A program made the position numbers and the translations under genes. Of a stretch of 64,000 bases of DNA, positions 8,222 through 17,097 are shown in pieces. The stretch lies in NCBI GenBank assembly GCA_001874305.1, contig MPCU01000003.1:515391-579390 (forward strand). The letters are read 5' to 3'. Under the pieces are notes generated by a model. The model saw only the letters and a program-made list of their open reading frames with translations. It was not told the DNA's origin and did no database searches. Numbering within the stretch: the stretch's first letter is position 1; each line of letters starts with the position of its first letter. This DNA comes from Bacteriovorax sp. MedPE-SWde (lineage in GTDB: Bacteria; Bdellovibrionota; Bacteriovoracia; Bacteriovoracales; Bacteriovoracaceae).

Positions 8222-9052
8222 ATGTTGAAACTTCTTACCTCGCTTATATTCATATTGAACCTAAGCTTTGCTACTCATGCAAAAACTCTTCCTATCGCAC
8301 ATCGAGGTGCCTCAGCATACGCACCCGAAAATACAATCAGCTCCATAAGAAAAGCAATTGAGCTAGGATCTAAGTATATTGAAATAGATGTTCATATGAC
8401 TAAAGATGGAGAAGTTGTTGCTATTCACGACTCTACTATCGATCGAACGTCTAATTCTTCAGGTTCGGTAGCAGATTTTACCATTGCTCAGTTAAGAGGG
8501 CATGACTTTGGTACATGGTTTTCAAAAGAGTTTTCGAAGGAAAAAATCCCGACACTAAAAGAAGTTCTAAAAGTGATGACGTCGGAATCTATCTTAATTA
8601 TTGAACTCAAGTATGGAGCTGATACATATCCAGAAATTGAAAAGAAAATTGTCGATACCGTAGTAAAGATGGGGCTTTCAAAGAATGTAATTCTAAAGTC
8701 GTTTAGCTATGAAATTCTAAATACCTTTGAAAAAATCGCCCCAAATATTGATCGCCTATATTGTACTTTTTGGGGAAATAGTTGGCTTACAATTGATAAC
8801 TTTCTACGTTTTAAGGGAATCTTCGATAGGGGCTCTTTTAAATATCTACAAGTACATAAGTTCTTTTTAACAAAGGAGCTTGTTGATAAGGCCCACGAAA
8901 AAGGTATCAAAGTTGTTGTCTGGGATGTTCACGATAAGGAATCGATGAAAGAATTTCAAAGTATGGGAGTTGATTTTATCGAATCAGATAATCCAGATTA
9001 TGTTATTGAGATTCAAAAGAATCCCAAATCATTTGAGAAACCTGTCCCATAA
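8222..9052 (+). CDS. Exported glycerophosphodiester phosphodiesterase
   Basis: Hydrolyses glycerophosphodiesters to glycerol 3-phosphate and an alcohol. It has 276 residues with a signal peptide (about 1-20). The GDPD signature is intact: HRGASAYAPENT (27-38), metal ligands Glu54 and Asp56 in EIDVHMTKDG, and His69 in AIHD. The C-terminal WDVHDKESM and SDNPDYVI segments are also typical. A periplasmic form would scavenge lipid head groups, useful to a predator or scavenger (inference). The last 50 bases overlap the 3' end of the convergent LysR gene. Confidence 0.9.
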   Translation: MLKLLTSLIFILNLSFATHAKTLPIAHRGASAYAPENTISSIRKAIELGSKYIEIDVHMTKDGEVVAIHDSTIDRTSNSSGSVADFTIAQLRGHDFGTWFSKEFSKEKIPTLKEVLKVMTSESILIIELKYGADTYPEIEKKIVDTVVKMGLSKNVILKSFSYEILNTFEKIAPNIDRLYCTFWGNSWLTIDNFLRFKGIFDRGSFKYLQVHKFFLTKELVDKAHEKGIKVVVWDVHDKESMKEFQSMGVDFIESDNPDYVIEIQKNPKSFEKPVP

Positions 9053-9878
9053 ATGCATTCTTTCTTTTACAGATATACATCTCAACTTCATCATCATCTT
9101 TAAACTTCTTTAAGTGTGTTAATGTGCCTTTTCTTATTTCATCTTTTACGATGTGAAGAGGGAGTCTTCCCCAGCCAAGACCGTTCATGATGATATCTTT
9201 TTTAGAAGGAGTGTCGGTAACTTTCCATTTTAAAGATTTTGAATGAACGCCTATCTTATGATCTTTATCTTGAATTGTACTTCTCTGAACAATTTGTGGG
9301 TATTTATAGAGCTCTTCTTTTGTTTGCTTTTTTGATGGAAGCTCTAAGAATGAGTGATCACTCGAGATAACTAATACAAGTTCCACCTTTCCAATACTTT
9401 TGTATTCGAGTTCTCTCTTATTATGTACATTCTCAAAAATTGCGATATCAACGAGTTCTCTTTGAAGCATCTTCTCACCACTTAGAATTTCTTTTTCAAG
9501 TAGGATCTCCGTAGAAGGAAACTTATTCATTGCATTCTTAATAACGGGGTAGAGTAGTTTAATATCAAAGATTCCAGAGACAGACATACTAAGGTTCATT
9601 TCAACTTCTGATGCGATGAGTTTGCAGTAGTCGTGAAGCTCGGACATATTTTTTAAGACTTTGTGGGATCGATAAAGAAAGGCCTCTCCTTGAGGTGTTA
9701 CTTTTGAGCGATAAGATGATCTGTCCAGTAAAGGAAAGCCTAGTTGTTCTTCGAGATTTTTTACCGAATACATAACAGCTGACTTCGCTTTATTTAGCTT
9801 TAGACTGGCCTTCTGGAAGCTACCTGTTTCGCTAACTGCTTGAAAACATTCAATTTGATCTATGGTTATCCAATACAT
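9003..9878 (-). CDS. LysR family transcription regulator
   Basis: A regulator of 291 residues from the chosen ATG, MYWITIDQIECFQAVSETGS, which matches the usual LysR N-terminus. An in-frame ATG six codons upstream (9896) would add MVYNET. The winged helix includes GSFQKASLKLNKAKSAVMYS, followed by the linker helix and a periplasmic-binding-protein-like effector domain. It is divergent from an SDR gene that starts 88 bases away, the standard LysR layout for control of the neighbour. A 7-8-7 inverted repeat lies at its start. The 3' end overlaps the GDPD gene. Confidence 0.88.
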   Translation of the reverse strand: MYWITIDQIECFQAVSETGSFQKASLKLNKAKSAVMYSVKNLEEQLGFPLLDRSSYRSKVTPQGEAFLYRSHKVLKNMSELHDYCKLIASEVEMNLSMSVSGIFDIKLLYPVIKNAMNKFPSTEILLEKEILSGEKMLQRELVDIAIFENVHNKRELEYKSIGKVELVLVISSDHSFLELPSKKQTKEELYKYPQIVQRSTIQDKDHKIGVHSKSLKWKVTDTPSKKDIIMNGLGWGRLPLHIVKDEIRKGTLTHLKKFKDDDEVEMYICKRKNAFMGQVSQMIWDSFESQ

Positions 9879-9897
9879 GGTCTCATTATAGACCATG
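9876..9897. promoter_or_regulatory. Inverted repeat at the LysR gene start, candidate LysR operator
   Basis: CATGGTC (9876-9882) and GACCATG (9891-9897) form a perfect dyad with an 8-base spacer. It covers both candidate start codons of the LysR gene and lies about 70 bases upstream of the divergent SDR start. LysR proteins bind interrupted dyads at about this distance from the target gene. The role is inferred. Confidence 0.4.
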
Positions 9898-9966
9898 ATG
9901 TGAAAAATGTTGATCTTTTTTTAGATCCAGTTTGGACGTAGAGTAAATATCAACAAGGAGATAATT

Positions 9967-10728
9967 ATGAGTACAAAGAAATTTTCAAACAAAGTCGCAG
10001 TCGTTACAGGTGGTAATAGTGGAATAGGTTATGCCACGGCAAAAAAGCTAAAAGAAGAGGGTGCAACTGTCATCATTACTGGTCGCTCTAAAGAAAAAGT
10101 ACAAGAGGCAGCGGCTGAGTTAGGGGTCATTGGCCATACTGCAGATGCTAGTAATTTACAGGCACTAGATGGATTAATCGAGTTTGTAAAAAAGGAAGTT
10201 GGTAGTGTTGATATCCTTTTTAATAATGCTGGTATTTTCGCACCTGCTCCAGTTGGGCAAATCTCAGAAGAAATGTTTGACCATCAAATGGGTATAAACT
10301 TTAAAGGAGCACTATTTACCGTTGAAAAGTTTTTACCTCTTTTGAATGATGCTGCTTCAATTATAAATCTATCGTCTGTGAATGCATATACGGGAATGCC
10401 TAATACTGCAGTCTACGCAGCTTCAAAAGCTGCTCTTAATGCATACACAAGAACTGCTGCTACAGAACTTGCACCAAGAGGAATTAGAATAAACTCAGTT
10501 AATCCTGGTCCAGTACAAACTGCAATTTTTGGAAAAACAGGTATGCCTGAAGAGCAGCTCACAGGCTTTGCCGAAGCTATGCAAAATCGTATTCCACTTA
10601 AGAGGTTTGGACGTCCTGAGGAAATTGCAGAGCTCGTCCTATTCTTAGCAAGTGATAACGCCTCTTTTATTACTGGAGCAGAATATAATATTGATGGTGG
10701 AATTAATATTAATCCACTTCTTGGTTAA
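9967..10728 (+). CDS. SDR family NAD(P)-dependent oxidoreductase
   Basis: A 253-residue classical short-chain dehydrogenase, near the typical 250. TGGNSGIG forms the nucleotide-binding loop, NNAG follows strand 4, and the catalytic set is Ser in INLSSVN with Tyr and Lys in YAASK. The C-terminal part reads GIRINSVNPGPV and ITGAEYNIDGG, as in FabG-like enzymes. The substrate is unknown. AACAAGGAG sits 7 bases before the ATG. Regulation by the divergent LysR protein is likely. Confidence 0.88.
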   Translation: MSTKKFSNKVAVVTGGNSGIGYATAKKLKEEGATVIITGRSKEKVQEAAAELGVIGHTADASNLQALDGLIEFVKKEVGSVDILFNNAGIFAPAPVGQISEEMFDHQMGINFKGALFTVEKFLPLLNDAASIINLSSVNAYTGMPNTAVYAASKAALNAYTRTAATELAPRGIRINSVNPGPVQTAIFGKTGMPEEQLTGFAEAMQNRIPLKRFGRPEEIAELVLFLASDNASFITGAEYNIDGGININPLLG

Positions 10729-10739
10729 ACAAATAAAAA

Positions 10740-10757
10740 GGGAAGGGAGACCTTCCC
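10740..10757 (-). terminator. Intrinsic terminator for leftward transcription
   Basis: GGGAAGG, GAGA loop, CCTTCCC: a 7-base GC-rich stem. Read on the minus strand it is followed by TTTTTATTTG, a good U-tract. Read rightward it has no U-tract. It would end transcripts coming from the lipoprotein gene at 11118-11465 after they cross the DOPA-dioxygenase-like gene antisense. Confidence 0.6.
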
Positions 10758-10794
10758 ACATATCAACCAAGTATAGAGATTTAGGAACCAAGAG

Positions 10795-11121
10795 ATGAAA
10801 ATAAAATATTATCACTTTCATTTATATTACGACCCTCAAAATATTAATGTGGCAACTAAGGTTAGTGAAAAACTTAGTTCAATTTTTGATCTTGAAATTG
10901 GACGATTGTGGAATAAGCCTGTTGGGCCGCACCCTGTAGGCTCATGCCAGGTTACTGTTCCAGTAGAGTTATTTGAAAAAGTAGCAGCGTGGTTTCTAGA
11001 AAACCGTAATGGAATTGATATTTTTATTCATCCAATCACTGGTGATAATATTGCAGATCATAGAGACTATATAATGTGGATTGGTAAGTCGTATAAGTTA
11101 CATACTAACTTCTTTACTTAA
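10795..11121 (+). CDS. DOPA 4,5-dioxygenase family protein
   Basis: A small protein of 108 residues matching the DOPA 4,5-dioxygenase family (extradiol-type, ferredoxin-like fold). It keeps the family's spaced His motifs: YYHFHLYYD near the start, GPHPVGS in the middle, IHPITGD and ADHRDYIMW near the end. Bacterial members are metal-binding extradiol dioxygenases or tautomerase-like proteins with mostly unknown substrates. The stop overlaps the convergent lipoprotein gene by 4 bases. Confidence 0.85.
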   Translation: MKIKYYHFHLYYDPQNINVATKVSEKLSSIFDLEIGRLWNKPVGPHPVGSCQVTVPVELFEKVAAWFLENRNGIDIFIHPITGDNIADHRDYIMWIGKSYKLHTNFFT

Positions 11122-11465
11122 ATTGTTCGACAACTAAACAGTTCCCAAAAATAAGACTTCTTTCTCTCAAGTCCTTCTTGGGCATACTCTTTTTCTACAT
11201 AGTAGAGAATTTCGGCGACCTGCTCTTTTTCAACAGGGTGTCTGAAAGCTTGAAATATGTCCTCGTAGTCGAGGTTGTTTTGTATATCTTCAACTTGAGG
11301 TGAGGATATACTTAGCTTACTTGGTGACTTAACTTGCGAGAATGACATAAGTGAACTTCCACAACTTAGACTTGAGTGTCCATTTAAAGACGCCGGTGTT
11401 CGAGATACCTGACTTGAACAACTAGTTATTGTGAATGTGAGTATAGCAAGCGCTAGAATTCTCAT
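11118..11465 (-). CDS. Small predicted lipoprotein, unknown function
   Basis: A 115-residue protein starting MRILALAILTFTITSCSS, a lipoprotein signal peptide with the lipid-accepting Cys at position 16. The mature part is Ser-rich, then acidic and helical (YEDIFQAFRHPVEKEQVAEI), with a second Cys near the end. I do not recognise a family. The 3' end overlaps the convergent dioxygenase-like gene by 4 bases. Confidence 0.65.
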   Translation of the reverse strand: MRILALAILTFTITSCSSQVSRTPASLNGHSSLSCGSSLMSFSQVKSPSKLSISSPQVEDIQNNLDYEDIFQAFRHPVEKEQVAEILYYVEKEYAQEGLERKKSYFWELFSCRTI

Positions 11466-11530
11466 AAATATCTTATCGACAATAGACTAAATTAGTTAAA
11501 TAACGCAGTAAAAAGAGACGATAAGATAGT

Positions 11531-12868
11531 GTGAAATTATTTATCAGAATATTACTCTATTCAATCATTTCAATGAATATCAACGCCTTCGATTTTAATA
11601 AAATTGAAGATGTGAAATTAAGAGTTGATTTAGCTACCAGTATTTATAAAGCAAACGAAAGAATTGCTAAGAAGTTTAATATAGAATCTGATCTCGACAA
11701 CCCTTCTGCTGAGTTCATTAATACAATTGCTGATGAACTAAAAAAAGAAGGGGAGAAAATTCTTAGAATGAGCTCTGAGAATTTTGTTGGTCCCACAATT
11801 AAAACATCAAGAATTAACAACTTAACTTCTAAAGTTCAATGGAAGAAGTTAGCTCGTTTAATGGTGACTAAGCTATCTACACTTAGAACTTATATTAGAA
11901 AGCAGGGCTTCTTCTATTTAGGATATGCTCTTTTTACTAATATTCTTCAATTTACAATTCCATCGCTTCTCGTGGCCGCGAACATGAATATACTAGGCTT
12001 TGCTGCGTTCTATATCTTAAGTGATCTTCCGGCATACCTTTATTATAAAGTCGCTCACAGTATTTATTATAAGCACAAGATGTTTCGCCTATTTGGTGGA
12101 AAAGAAAAGTATCTAAAATTTAAGAAAATTGATGTTGAAGTTAAGAGTATTTTAAAACTATCTGATCACTCTGATATGTTACTTCCTATCCAGACTGATT
12201 CGGGAGCAGAATCTATAGTATTAAAAGAAGATAAATTTTATCGAAAACTGCTAAAACGCTTTGGTTATAAAGATGATGGGCTAACTCTTTCGCAAGTTAC
12301 TAAGTTTATAATCGATGAGAATATAAATACGGGGCTAATTAAGGCGATTGTCGATAATGAGAGGCTTCCTGAAATGATGAAACTCTCTATGCTTACCTTA
12401 GAGATTCAAAGATCATCACCGGCCTCTGTTCAAACAGCATTTTTGACAAAATTCAATGACTACTTTGTCGGAGTAAAAGATACTTCTTCCATGGAAGAGG
12501 TTTATCAGTGGGTTAATAAGATACTAAAGACTGAAGATCTCGATGAGCTTGTTGAGCAAGCAACGAATATGCCAAAATCATTCAAATCATCTGAACAATT
12601 TGTAATTCTATGGCAGGAAGTTATTCTTCCTAGAATTGCTGATAAGAAAGATATGATGAGCTTTAATCAATATCGAAAGTTATCAGGAACTTTCCAATTA
12701 TTTAAAGTTAATATCTATAAGAATGAACTTTCTTTAAGCTCGAGTGAGTTTCAAAACCACTTTGAAAAATACCTCTCAACATCTTTTGGGCAGGCGAAAG
12801 TGAATTGTGGTGAAAAAATAGATTTATTTATAGGAACGATGGTTAAAAAATTTAAGAAGGGATTATAA
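11531..12868 (+). CDS. Exported/membrane protein of unknown function (445 aa)
   Basis: The start is GTG. Residues 1-19 look like a signal peptide (ending NINA). Two hydrophobic segments occupy about 127-170 (GYALFTNILQFTIPSLLVAA and following). The rest is charged and helical without a motif I recognise. The next gene starts 2 bases after its stop, so the two form an operon. Several Bdellovibrionota genomes have such long, lineage-restricted exported proteins; this is an impression and not a database result. Confidence 0.6.
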   Translation: MKLFIRILLYSIISMNINAFDFNKIEDVKLRVDLATSIYKANERIAKKFNIESDLDNPSAEFINTIADELKKEGEKILRMSSENFVGPTIKTSRINNLTSKVQWKKLARLMVTKLSTLRTYIRKQGFFYLGYALFTNILQFTIPSLLVAANMNILGFAAFYILSDLPAYLYYKVAHSIYYKHKMFRLFGGKEKYLKFKKIDVEVKSILKLSDHSDMLLPIQTDSGAESIVLKEDKFYRKLLKRFGYKDDGLTLSQVTKFIIDENINTGLIKAIVDNERLPEMMKLSMLTLEIQRSSPASVQTAFLTKFNDYFVGVKDTSSMEEVYQWVNKILKTEDLDELVEQATNMPKSFKSSEQFVILWQEVILPRIADKKDMMSFNQYRKLSGTFQLFKVNIYKNELSLSSSEFQNHFEKYLSTSFGQAKVNCGEKIDLFIGTMVKKFKKGL

Positions 12869-12870
12869 AA

Positions 12871-13377
12871 ATGGGTAGTTTATTAAAAGTATTTATGAAG
12901 TTAGTAATTAGTTTTTCTTGTATATTATTATCATCATCAATTCATGCTTTAAGTTGTGACACATTTGAAAATGGAACGAAAACCATGTGTAATGATTATG
13001 CTGATTCAGGGAATGCTTCTAAACTAAAAAAACTTTGTTCTGCTGGAGATTTTCGAACAACTAAAAATAAATTTAATAACGGACCGTGTAGTGAATCAAA
13101 CCTTGCGGCAAAGTGTGTAGTTAAAAGTAGAAATGTTAGTACTTTCTACTATAAAGGCAGTGACCTCTCTGCTGAAGAAATGCAGAAGGGTTGTAAATTC
13201 TTTAAAGATGGTGTTTTTACAAATATTTCAGCTAAATCAAACCCTGGAGATACCCAGAAAATGAATAACCTTATGAATAATCTAAATAAAAACCCTAAAA
13301 TGAAGAAGTACATGGACTGTGTTAAAAGTGCTCGAGGTCCACAAGCGATGGGTAAGTGCCGATCTCTTTTAATGTAG
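12871..13377 (+). CDS. Secreted Cys-rich protein of unknown function
   Basis: A 168-residue protein with a signal peptide ending near SSSIHA (a start at codon 9, MKLVISFS, is possible). The mature chain has eight Cys residues, an even number compatible with four disulfides in the periplasm or outside the cell. No known domain is recognised. It follows the 445-residue membrane protein by 2 bases, so the two may work together. AAGAAGGG lies 9 bases before the ATG. Confidence 0.6.
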   Translation: MGSLLKVFMKLVISFSCILLSSSIHALSCDTFENGTKTMCNDYADSGNASKLKKLCSAGDFRTTKNKFNNGPCSESNLAAKCVVKSRNVSTFYYKGSDLSAEEMQKGCKFFKDGVFTNISAKSNPGDTQKMNNLMNNLNKNPKMKKYMDCVKSARGPQAMGKCRSLLM

Positions 13378-13447
13378 AAATAAGAATTCGGTCTTACATC
13401 AAGATATGCTTTAAAAGTCCGATAAATTTGTTATGCTATATCCTACT

Positions 13448-14749
13448 ATGATGAAGTTTATACTACTTATGACAATTATTGTCGGGCTATATAGCTGCGA
13501 TAAGCCTAGGAGCGAAGAACAAGTTGCTCCTGTAATGACTCTTTTGAGCGCCCCACGTGTTGAAAATACCGTGATAAAAGGTGAAGTGAAAAGGGGACAA
13601 GGTCTATACCAAGCACTGAAAAGTGTTTCTATAGTTAATTCTCAAGCATTAAAACTTATTAATGAGTTACGTGATGAAGTTGAATTCTCAAAATTAAAAG
13701 TTGGTGATCGACTGGTCGCAACATTTAATGAAAGTAAACAACTTATAAACTTCTCTTTCTCTCAGAACTCTGTTGAAACACATGTTGTGACTTTAAATAA
13801 AAAAACAGGAAAGTGGGATTACTCACTTAATGTTTTAGAGACTTCTTGGCGACCAAGATTGCTAGAGGGGAAGCTTCGTTCAGGTTCAACTCTTGAAGAT
13901 GATCTCATTGCAACTGGCCTTGAAAGATCAGTAGTAAATGAAGTTGTTAATGTTTTACTATGTAAGGTTAATTTTAGAATGAATGCTCGAGAGGGCGATA
14001 GATATAAAATTCTTTTAAGTGAGAGAAAGCACAAAGACAATATCGTTGGAACCAAAGTTCTCTTTACTTCATATAGTGGAACAAGGGCGGGAAAACATGA
14101 GGCCTTCTACTATGAAGACGAAGAGAAGGGCTCAACTTATACTGCACACTATACGGAAAGTGGGCAGGCGCTAATAAGCTCTGGTTTAAGATATCCTCTT
14201 TCAAGACTTCATGTGCGCTCTAGCTATGGATGGAGAAGACATCCTGTTACTGGAAAGCGAGCTATGCACAGAGGTGTTGATTTACGAGGTAGACATGGAG
14301 CAAAAGTTCATGCTGTTGCTGCAGGTAAAGTCGTTATTTCAACATTTAATAAATTTGCTGGAAATAAAATTGGAATAAGACATAAAGACGGTTCTACTTC
14401 ATTCTATTACCATCTCTCTAGACGTGGGGTGAGTGTAGGAAGTTGGGTTAGATCTCACCAAGTTATTGGGAGAGTTGGTGCTACAGGAAGAGTAACTGGT
14501 GCACATCTTCATTTTGGATTTAAGAAACCAAATGGAAGATGGATGAATCCTCTAAACAAAAGAATGATTGCGACACCAAGACTGAGTGGACAACGCTATA
14601 TAAACCTCACACATCAAATCTCTATGCATAAGGGAACACTAGCTGATCTTGAAATTAGCAAGGAAACAAAGTACCTTGTAGCAAACCTACAGCACTTTGA
14701 AAGGCCAGAGCTTACTTATAAAGACTTTAGCTTATTACCACGCTTGTAA
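13448..14749 (+). CDS. M23 family metallo-endopeptidase lipoprotein (MepM-like)
   Basis: A peptidoglycan endopeptidase anchored as a lipoprotein. From the ATG at 13448 it reads MMKFILLMTIIVGLYSCDKP with a lipobox ending at the Cys. An in-frame ATG at 13433 would add five residues. The N-terminal half contains LysM/OapA-like modules (KRGQGLYQALKSVSI, KLKVGDRLVA) as in E. coli MepM. The C-terminal M23 domain has the zinc site HRGVDLRG and HLHFG. Such enzymes cleave cross-links for wall growth, or prey walls in predatory relatives (inference). No operon partner is evident. Confidence 0.88.
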   Translation: MMKFILLMTIIVGLYSCDKPRSEEQVAPVMTLLSAPRVENTVIKGEVKRGQGLYQALKSVSIVNSQALKLINELRDEVEFSKLKVGDRLVATFNESKQLINFSFSQNSVETHVVTLNKKTGKWDYSLNVLETSWRPRLLEGKLRSGSTLEDDLIATGLERSVVNEVVNVLLCKVNFRMNAREGDRYKILLSERKHKDNIVGTKVLFTSYSGTRAGKHEAFYYEDEEKGSTYTAHYTESGQALISSGLRYPLSRLHVRSSYGWRRHPVTGKRAMHRGVDLRGRHGAKVHAVAAGKVVISTFNKFAGNKIGIRHKDGSTSFYYHLSRRGVSVGSWVRSHQVIGRVGATGRVTGAHLHFGFKKPNGRWMNPLNKRMIATPRLSGQRYINLTHQISMHKGTLADLEISKETKYLVANLQHFERPELTYKDFSLLPRL

Positions 14750-14811
14750 TTGGCAAATCACCTAAATTCAAATACCATCTACTCATATAACTAACTTTAA
14801 GGAGTTTCAGT

Positions 14812-15420
14812 ATGAGTGATGGAAAGATGCAAGAGTTAATCGATAAGATCAGAAAACAATATCCTACTCTTACTAATAAGAAGGGCGACCTCGGAAGTTA
14901 TGTTTATATCGTAAAGAATCGCGAAATCCTTATTGCTGTTGAAAGAACAAATAGTGATGCTGAGTATGCCTTAACTGGTGACGTTACAGACCTCAAACAC
15001 TCCAAGTCTGGAATTTCTATGATGGCTTCTGCCTACAATAGAACAAGAAATAATATCTACTATATCCCTTCGACTAAAACTAAAGGCGCAGAGATAGAAA
15101 GAGAACTTAAGCAGATTGAAAAGAACATAAAGACTATAGTTCTTGGACATTATGGGATCTCAAATAAGAAAGCAGGTGATTTATACTGCAGTGGAACTAT
15201 TAAGAATAAAGAAGTAGCGAATCTACTTAAGAGATTTCTCTATGAAGGTCTATCTCCTGATGCTCGAAGAGAGCTAAATGAGCCAATGTTCTCTTTTACA
15301 GAACTACTAGAAATGGTAAATGAAGACGGAGAAGCTTGGCATAATATAATCCATAATAAAAAGTCAGCTCTACTCGCTTGTAAACTTCTAGGTGTAAGTC
15401 CAAAGCAATTACCAGAGTAA
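14812..15420 (+). CDS. Conserved-looking cytoplasmic protein, unknown function
   Basis: A 202-residue soluble protein without signal peptide or membrane segment. It is rich in Lys and Glu, with an N-terminal alpha/beta part (SYVYIVKNREILIAVERTNS) and a helical C-terminus. No family is recognised. TAAGGAG lies 7 bases before the ATG. The AraC-type regulator starts 7 bases after its stop, so the pair is co-transcribed. Confidence 0.6.
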   Translation: MSDGKMQELIDKIRKQYPTLTNKKGDLGSYVYIVKNREILIAVERTNSDAEYALTGDVTDLKHSKSGISMMASAYNRTRNNIYYIPSTKTKGAEIERELKQIEKNIKTIVLGHYGISNKKAGDLYCSGTIKNKEVANLLKRFLYEGLSPDARRELNEPMFSFTELLEMVNEDGEAWHNIIHNKKSALLACKLLGVSPKQLPE

Positions 15421-15427
15421 ATAGAGA

Positions 15428-16342
15428 ATGAGTAAGTACGAAGACAAAATTCAAAACGCTCTAAGTTATATTCAAAATAACTTAGAGAATACTATCGTAT
15501 GGAATGACGTCTGTAAGGAATGTGGTATCAGCGAATATCACTTCCATCGTATTTTCTCGAGTTATATGAGTGAGTCTCCAGGTGACTTTATAAAAAGAAA
15601 GAGAATGGAGAAAGCTGCAATGTACTTGTCTTGTGGAGACAAAGATCTCAGCATTGTGGATATTTCATTTCTTTGTGGTTACTCATCACAGGCAAATCTA
15701 TCTAAGGCATTCAAACTATATTTTGGCGTTACTCCTGGTGATGTAATTAAGGGCGAGCAGCCTAAAAATAGCAAGATTGGAAAACTCAAAAGCAAATATG
15801 GAAAAGATTTCAACGTAAAGGACCTATATCCTAATCCTGAGCTAATAAAGGCCAGCAAGGACTATTTTAAGGAGGTTCTAATGAATGTTGAAATGAGAGA
15901 TATGGCAGAGAGATCTGTTATGTATATGGAAAGTAAGAATGGTTATGTAAAAGAATCTATTCACTCTACATGGGATAGCCTAGTAGAGCAGGCCATGTGT
16001 CTTCCAATGAAAAGAGAAGAGTTTGAAATGTATGGTATTGGACATGATAATCCACAGGTAACTCCAGAGGAAAAGTGTCGCTATGATGCATGTATTCTTT
16101 TAGAAGAGGGTGTGTCTGTTGGAGACGGTGTGAAAACTAAATCGTTTCCAAAAGGTAAGTACGCTTGTTTTTATTATAAAGGCGAGAGTGCAGACTTAGT
16201 TCAGTTTTACTTATCTATTTATAAGGATTGGTTTCCTAAATCAGGTTTTGAACCAGGTAACTTTCCTTTAATTGAAAAGTACCTAACAGTCTCTAAGGAT
16301 AGTAGCTCTATCGAATTAGAGGTTCAATTCTTAGTATTATAG
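15428..16342 (+). CDS. AraC family regulator with GyrI-like effector domain
   Basis: A 304-residue regulator. Residues 1-105 are the double helix-turn-helix AraC domain (CGISEYHFHRIFSSYM, then SIVDISFLCGYSSQANLSKA). Residues about 150-304 are a GyrI/AraC effector-binding domain with MRDMAERSVMYMESKNG and the closing acidic strand. This Rob/SoxS-like layout binds small hydrophobic or cationic ligands in known cases. Here it follows a gene of unknown function in the same operon. A bidirectional terminator lies just downstream. Confidence 0.88.
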   Translation: MSKYEDKIQNALSYIQNNLENTIVWNDVCKECGISEYHFHRIFSSYMSESPGDFIKRKRMEKAAMYLSCGDKDLSIVDISFLCGYSSQANLSKAFKLYFGVTPGDVIKGEQPKNSKIGKLKSKYGKDFNVKDLYPNPELIKASKDYFKEVLMNVEMRDMAERSVMYMESKNGYVKESIHSTWDSLVEQAMCLPMKREEFEMYGIGHDNPQVTPEEKCRYDACILLEEGVSVGDGVKTKSFPKGKYACFYYKGESADLVQFYLSIYKDWFPKSGFEPGNFPLIEKYLTVSKDSSSIELEVQFLVL

Positions 16343-16353
16343 TTTTGGTATGT

Positions 16354-16381
16354 GATGGATCTTATTTTAAAAAGATCCATC
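16354..16381. terminator. Bidirectional intrinsic terminator
   Basis: GATGGATCTT, 8-base loop ATTTTAAA, AAGATCCATC: a perfect 10-base stem between the convergent AraC and methyltransferase genes. T-rich sequence follows it on the plus strand (CTTATTTATTTC) and A-rich sequence precedes it only weakly, so it should work best rightward. Confidence 0.7.
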
Positions 16382-16386
16382 CTTAT

Positions 16387-17001
16387 TTATTTCTTCGAAA
16401 TAAGAAAGAGGTCTACTTTGGTAGGACTCCAATTTCTTTCTATTTTAAATCCACAATTTTTTACTTCATTTTCAAATTCAGTCTTTGAAAAGAAACCAAT
16501 GTACGGAAGTTTCCCAAGTGAGAACCCTATATACCAAAGAGGCTTAAAAATTTTGAGAGCTCCACCAATACAACCTGTATTTGTAATAAAGTGACCACCG
16601 GGTTTTAAAGAGCGATAAATTTTTTCCAGGACAGTCTTACGATCTTCTACGAGATGTAGAATACTATGTGCCATAATTACATCGAACTCTTCATTTTGAA
16701 AGCTCATTTCTTGAACTGACTCTTGTCGAAATTCAACATTAGTAATCTCTTGAGCAACTGCTTTCTCTTTTGCTATTGCTACCATCTCTTTGGAAAAGTC
16801 TGTTGCTATTATTTGTTTTACATAGGGAGCATGAATAAGAGACGTTGTTCCCGTTCCACATCCAATCTCTAAAACTTTCATCTCAGGAGAAAATAACTCT
16901 TGAGTTGATTTCAGTTTCTCTTGGTAATTTTCTTCACTAGGAACAGGTTTTGCCGCATATTTCTTAGCAGTATTATCCCAAAATATAGATTCATCTTTCA
17001 T
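16387..17001 (-). CDS. Class I SAM-dependent methyltransferase
   Basis: A 204-residue methyltransferase of the UbiE/Methyltransf_11 type. Motif I is VLEIGCGTGTTSL (43-55), motif II ATDFSKEM, motif IV FDVIMAHSILHLV and post-motif SLKPGGHFI. The C-terminus carries a short hydrophobic stretch (PLWYIGFSLGKLPYIGFF), suggesting a lipid-like substrate. The substrate is unknown. It stands alone between a terminator and a divergent membrane-protein gene. Confidence 0.85.
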   Translation of the reverse strand: MKDESIFWDNTAKKYAAKPVPSEENYQEKLKSTQELFSPEMKVLEIGCGTGTTSLIHAPYVKQIIATDFSKEMVAIAKEKAVAQEITNVEFRQESVQEMSFQNEEFDVIMAHSILHLVEDRKTVLEKIYRSLKPGGHFITNTGCIGGALKIFKPLWYIGFSLGKLPYIGFFSKTEFENEVKNCGFKIERNWSPTKVDLFLISKK

Positions 17002-17097
17002 AGTAGTTTCCTTTTCTTCATATATTTATATCGACTTTCGTTTTGCTTTACCAGATAATTAATAAAATACATTTATATCTTTATAGGGAGTTCTGTG

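Noticed and set aside
16352..16594. Open frame of 80 codons on the plus strand
   Set aside because: Lies antisense to the 3' end of the methyltransferase gene and covers the terminator hairpin; no start signal and no recognisable protein.
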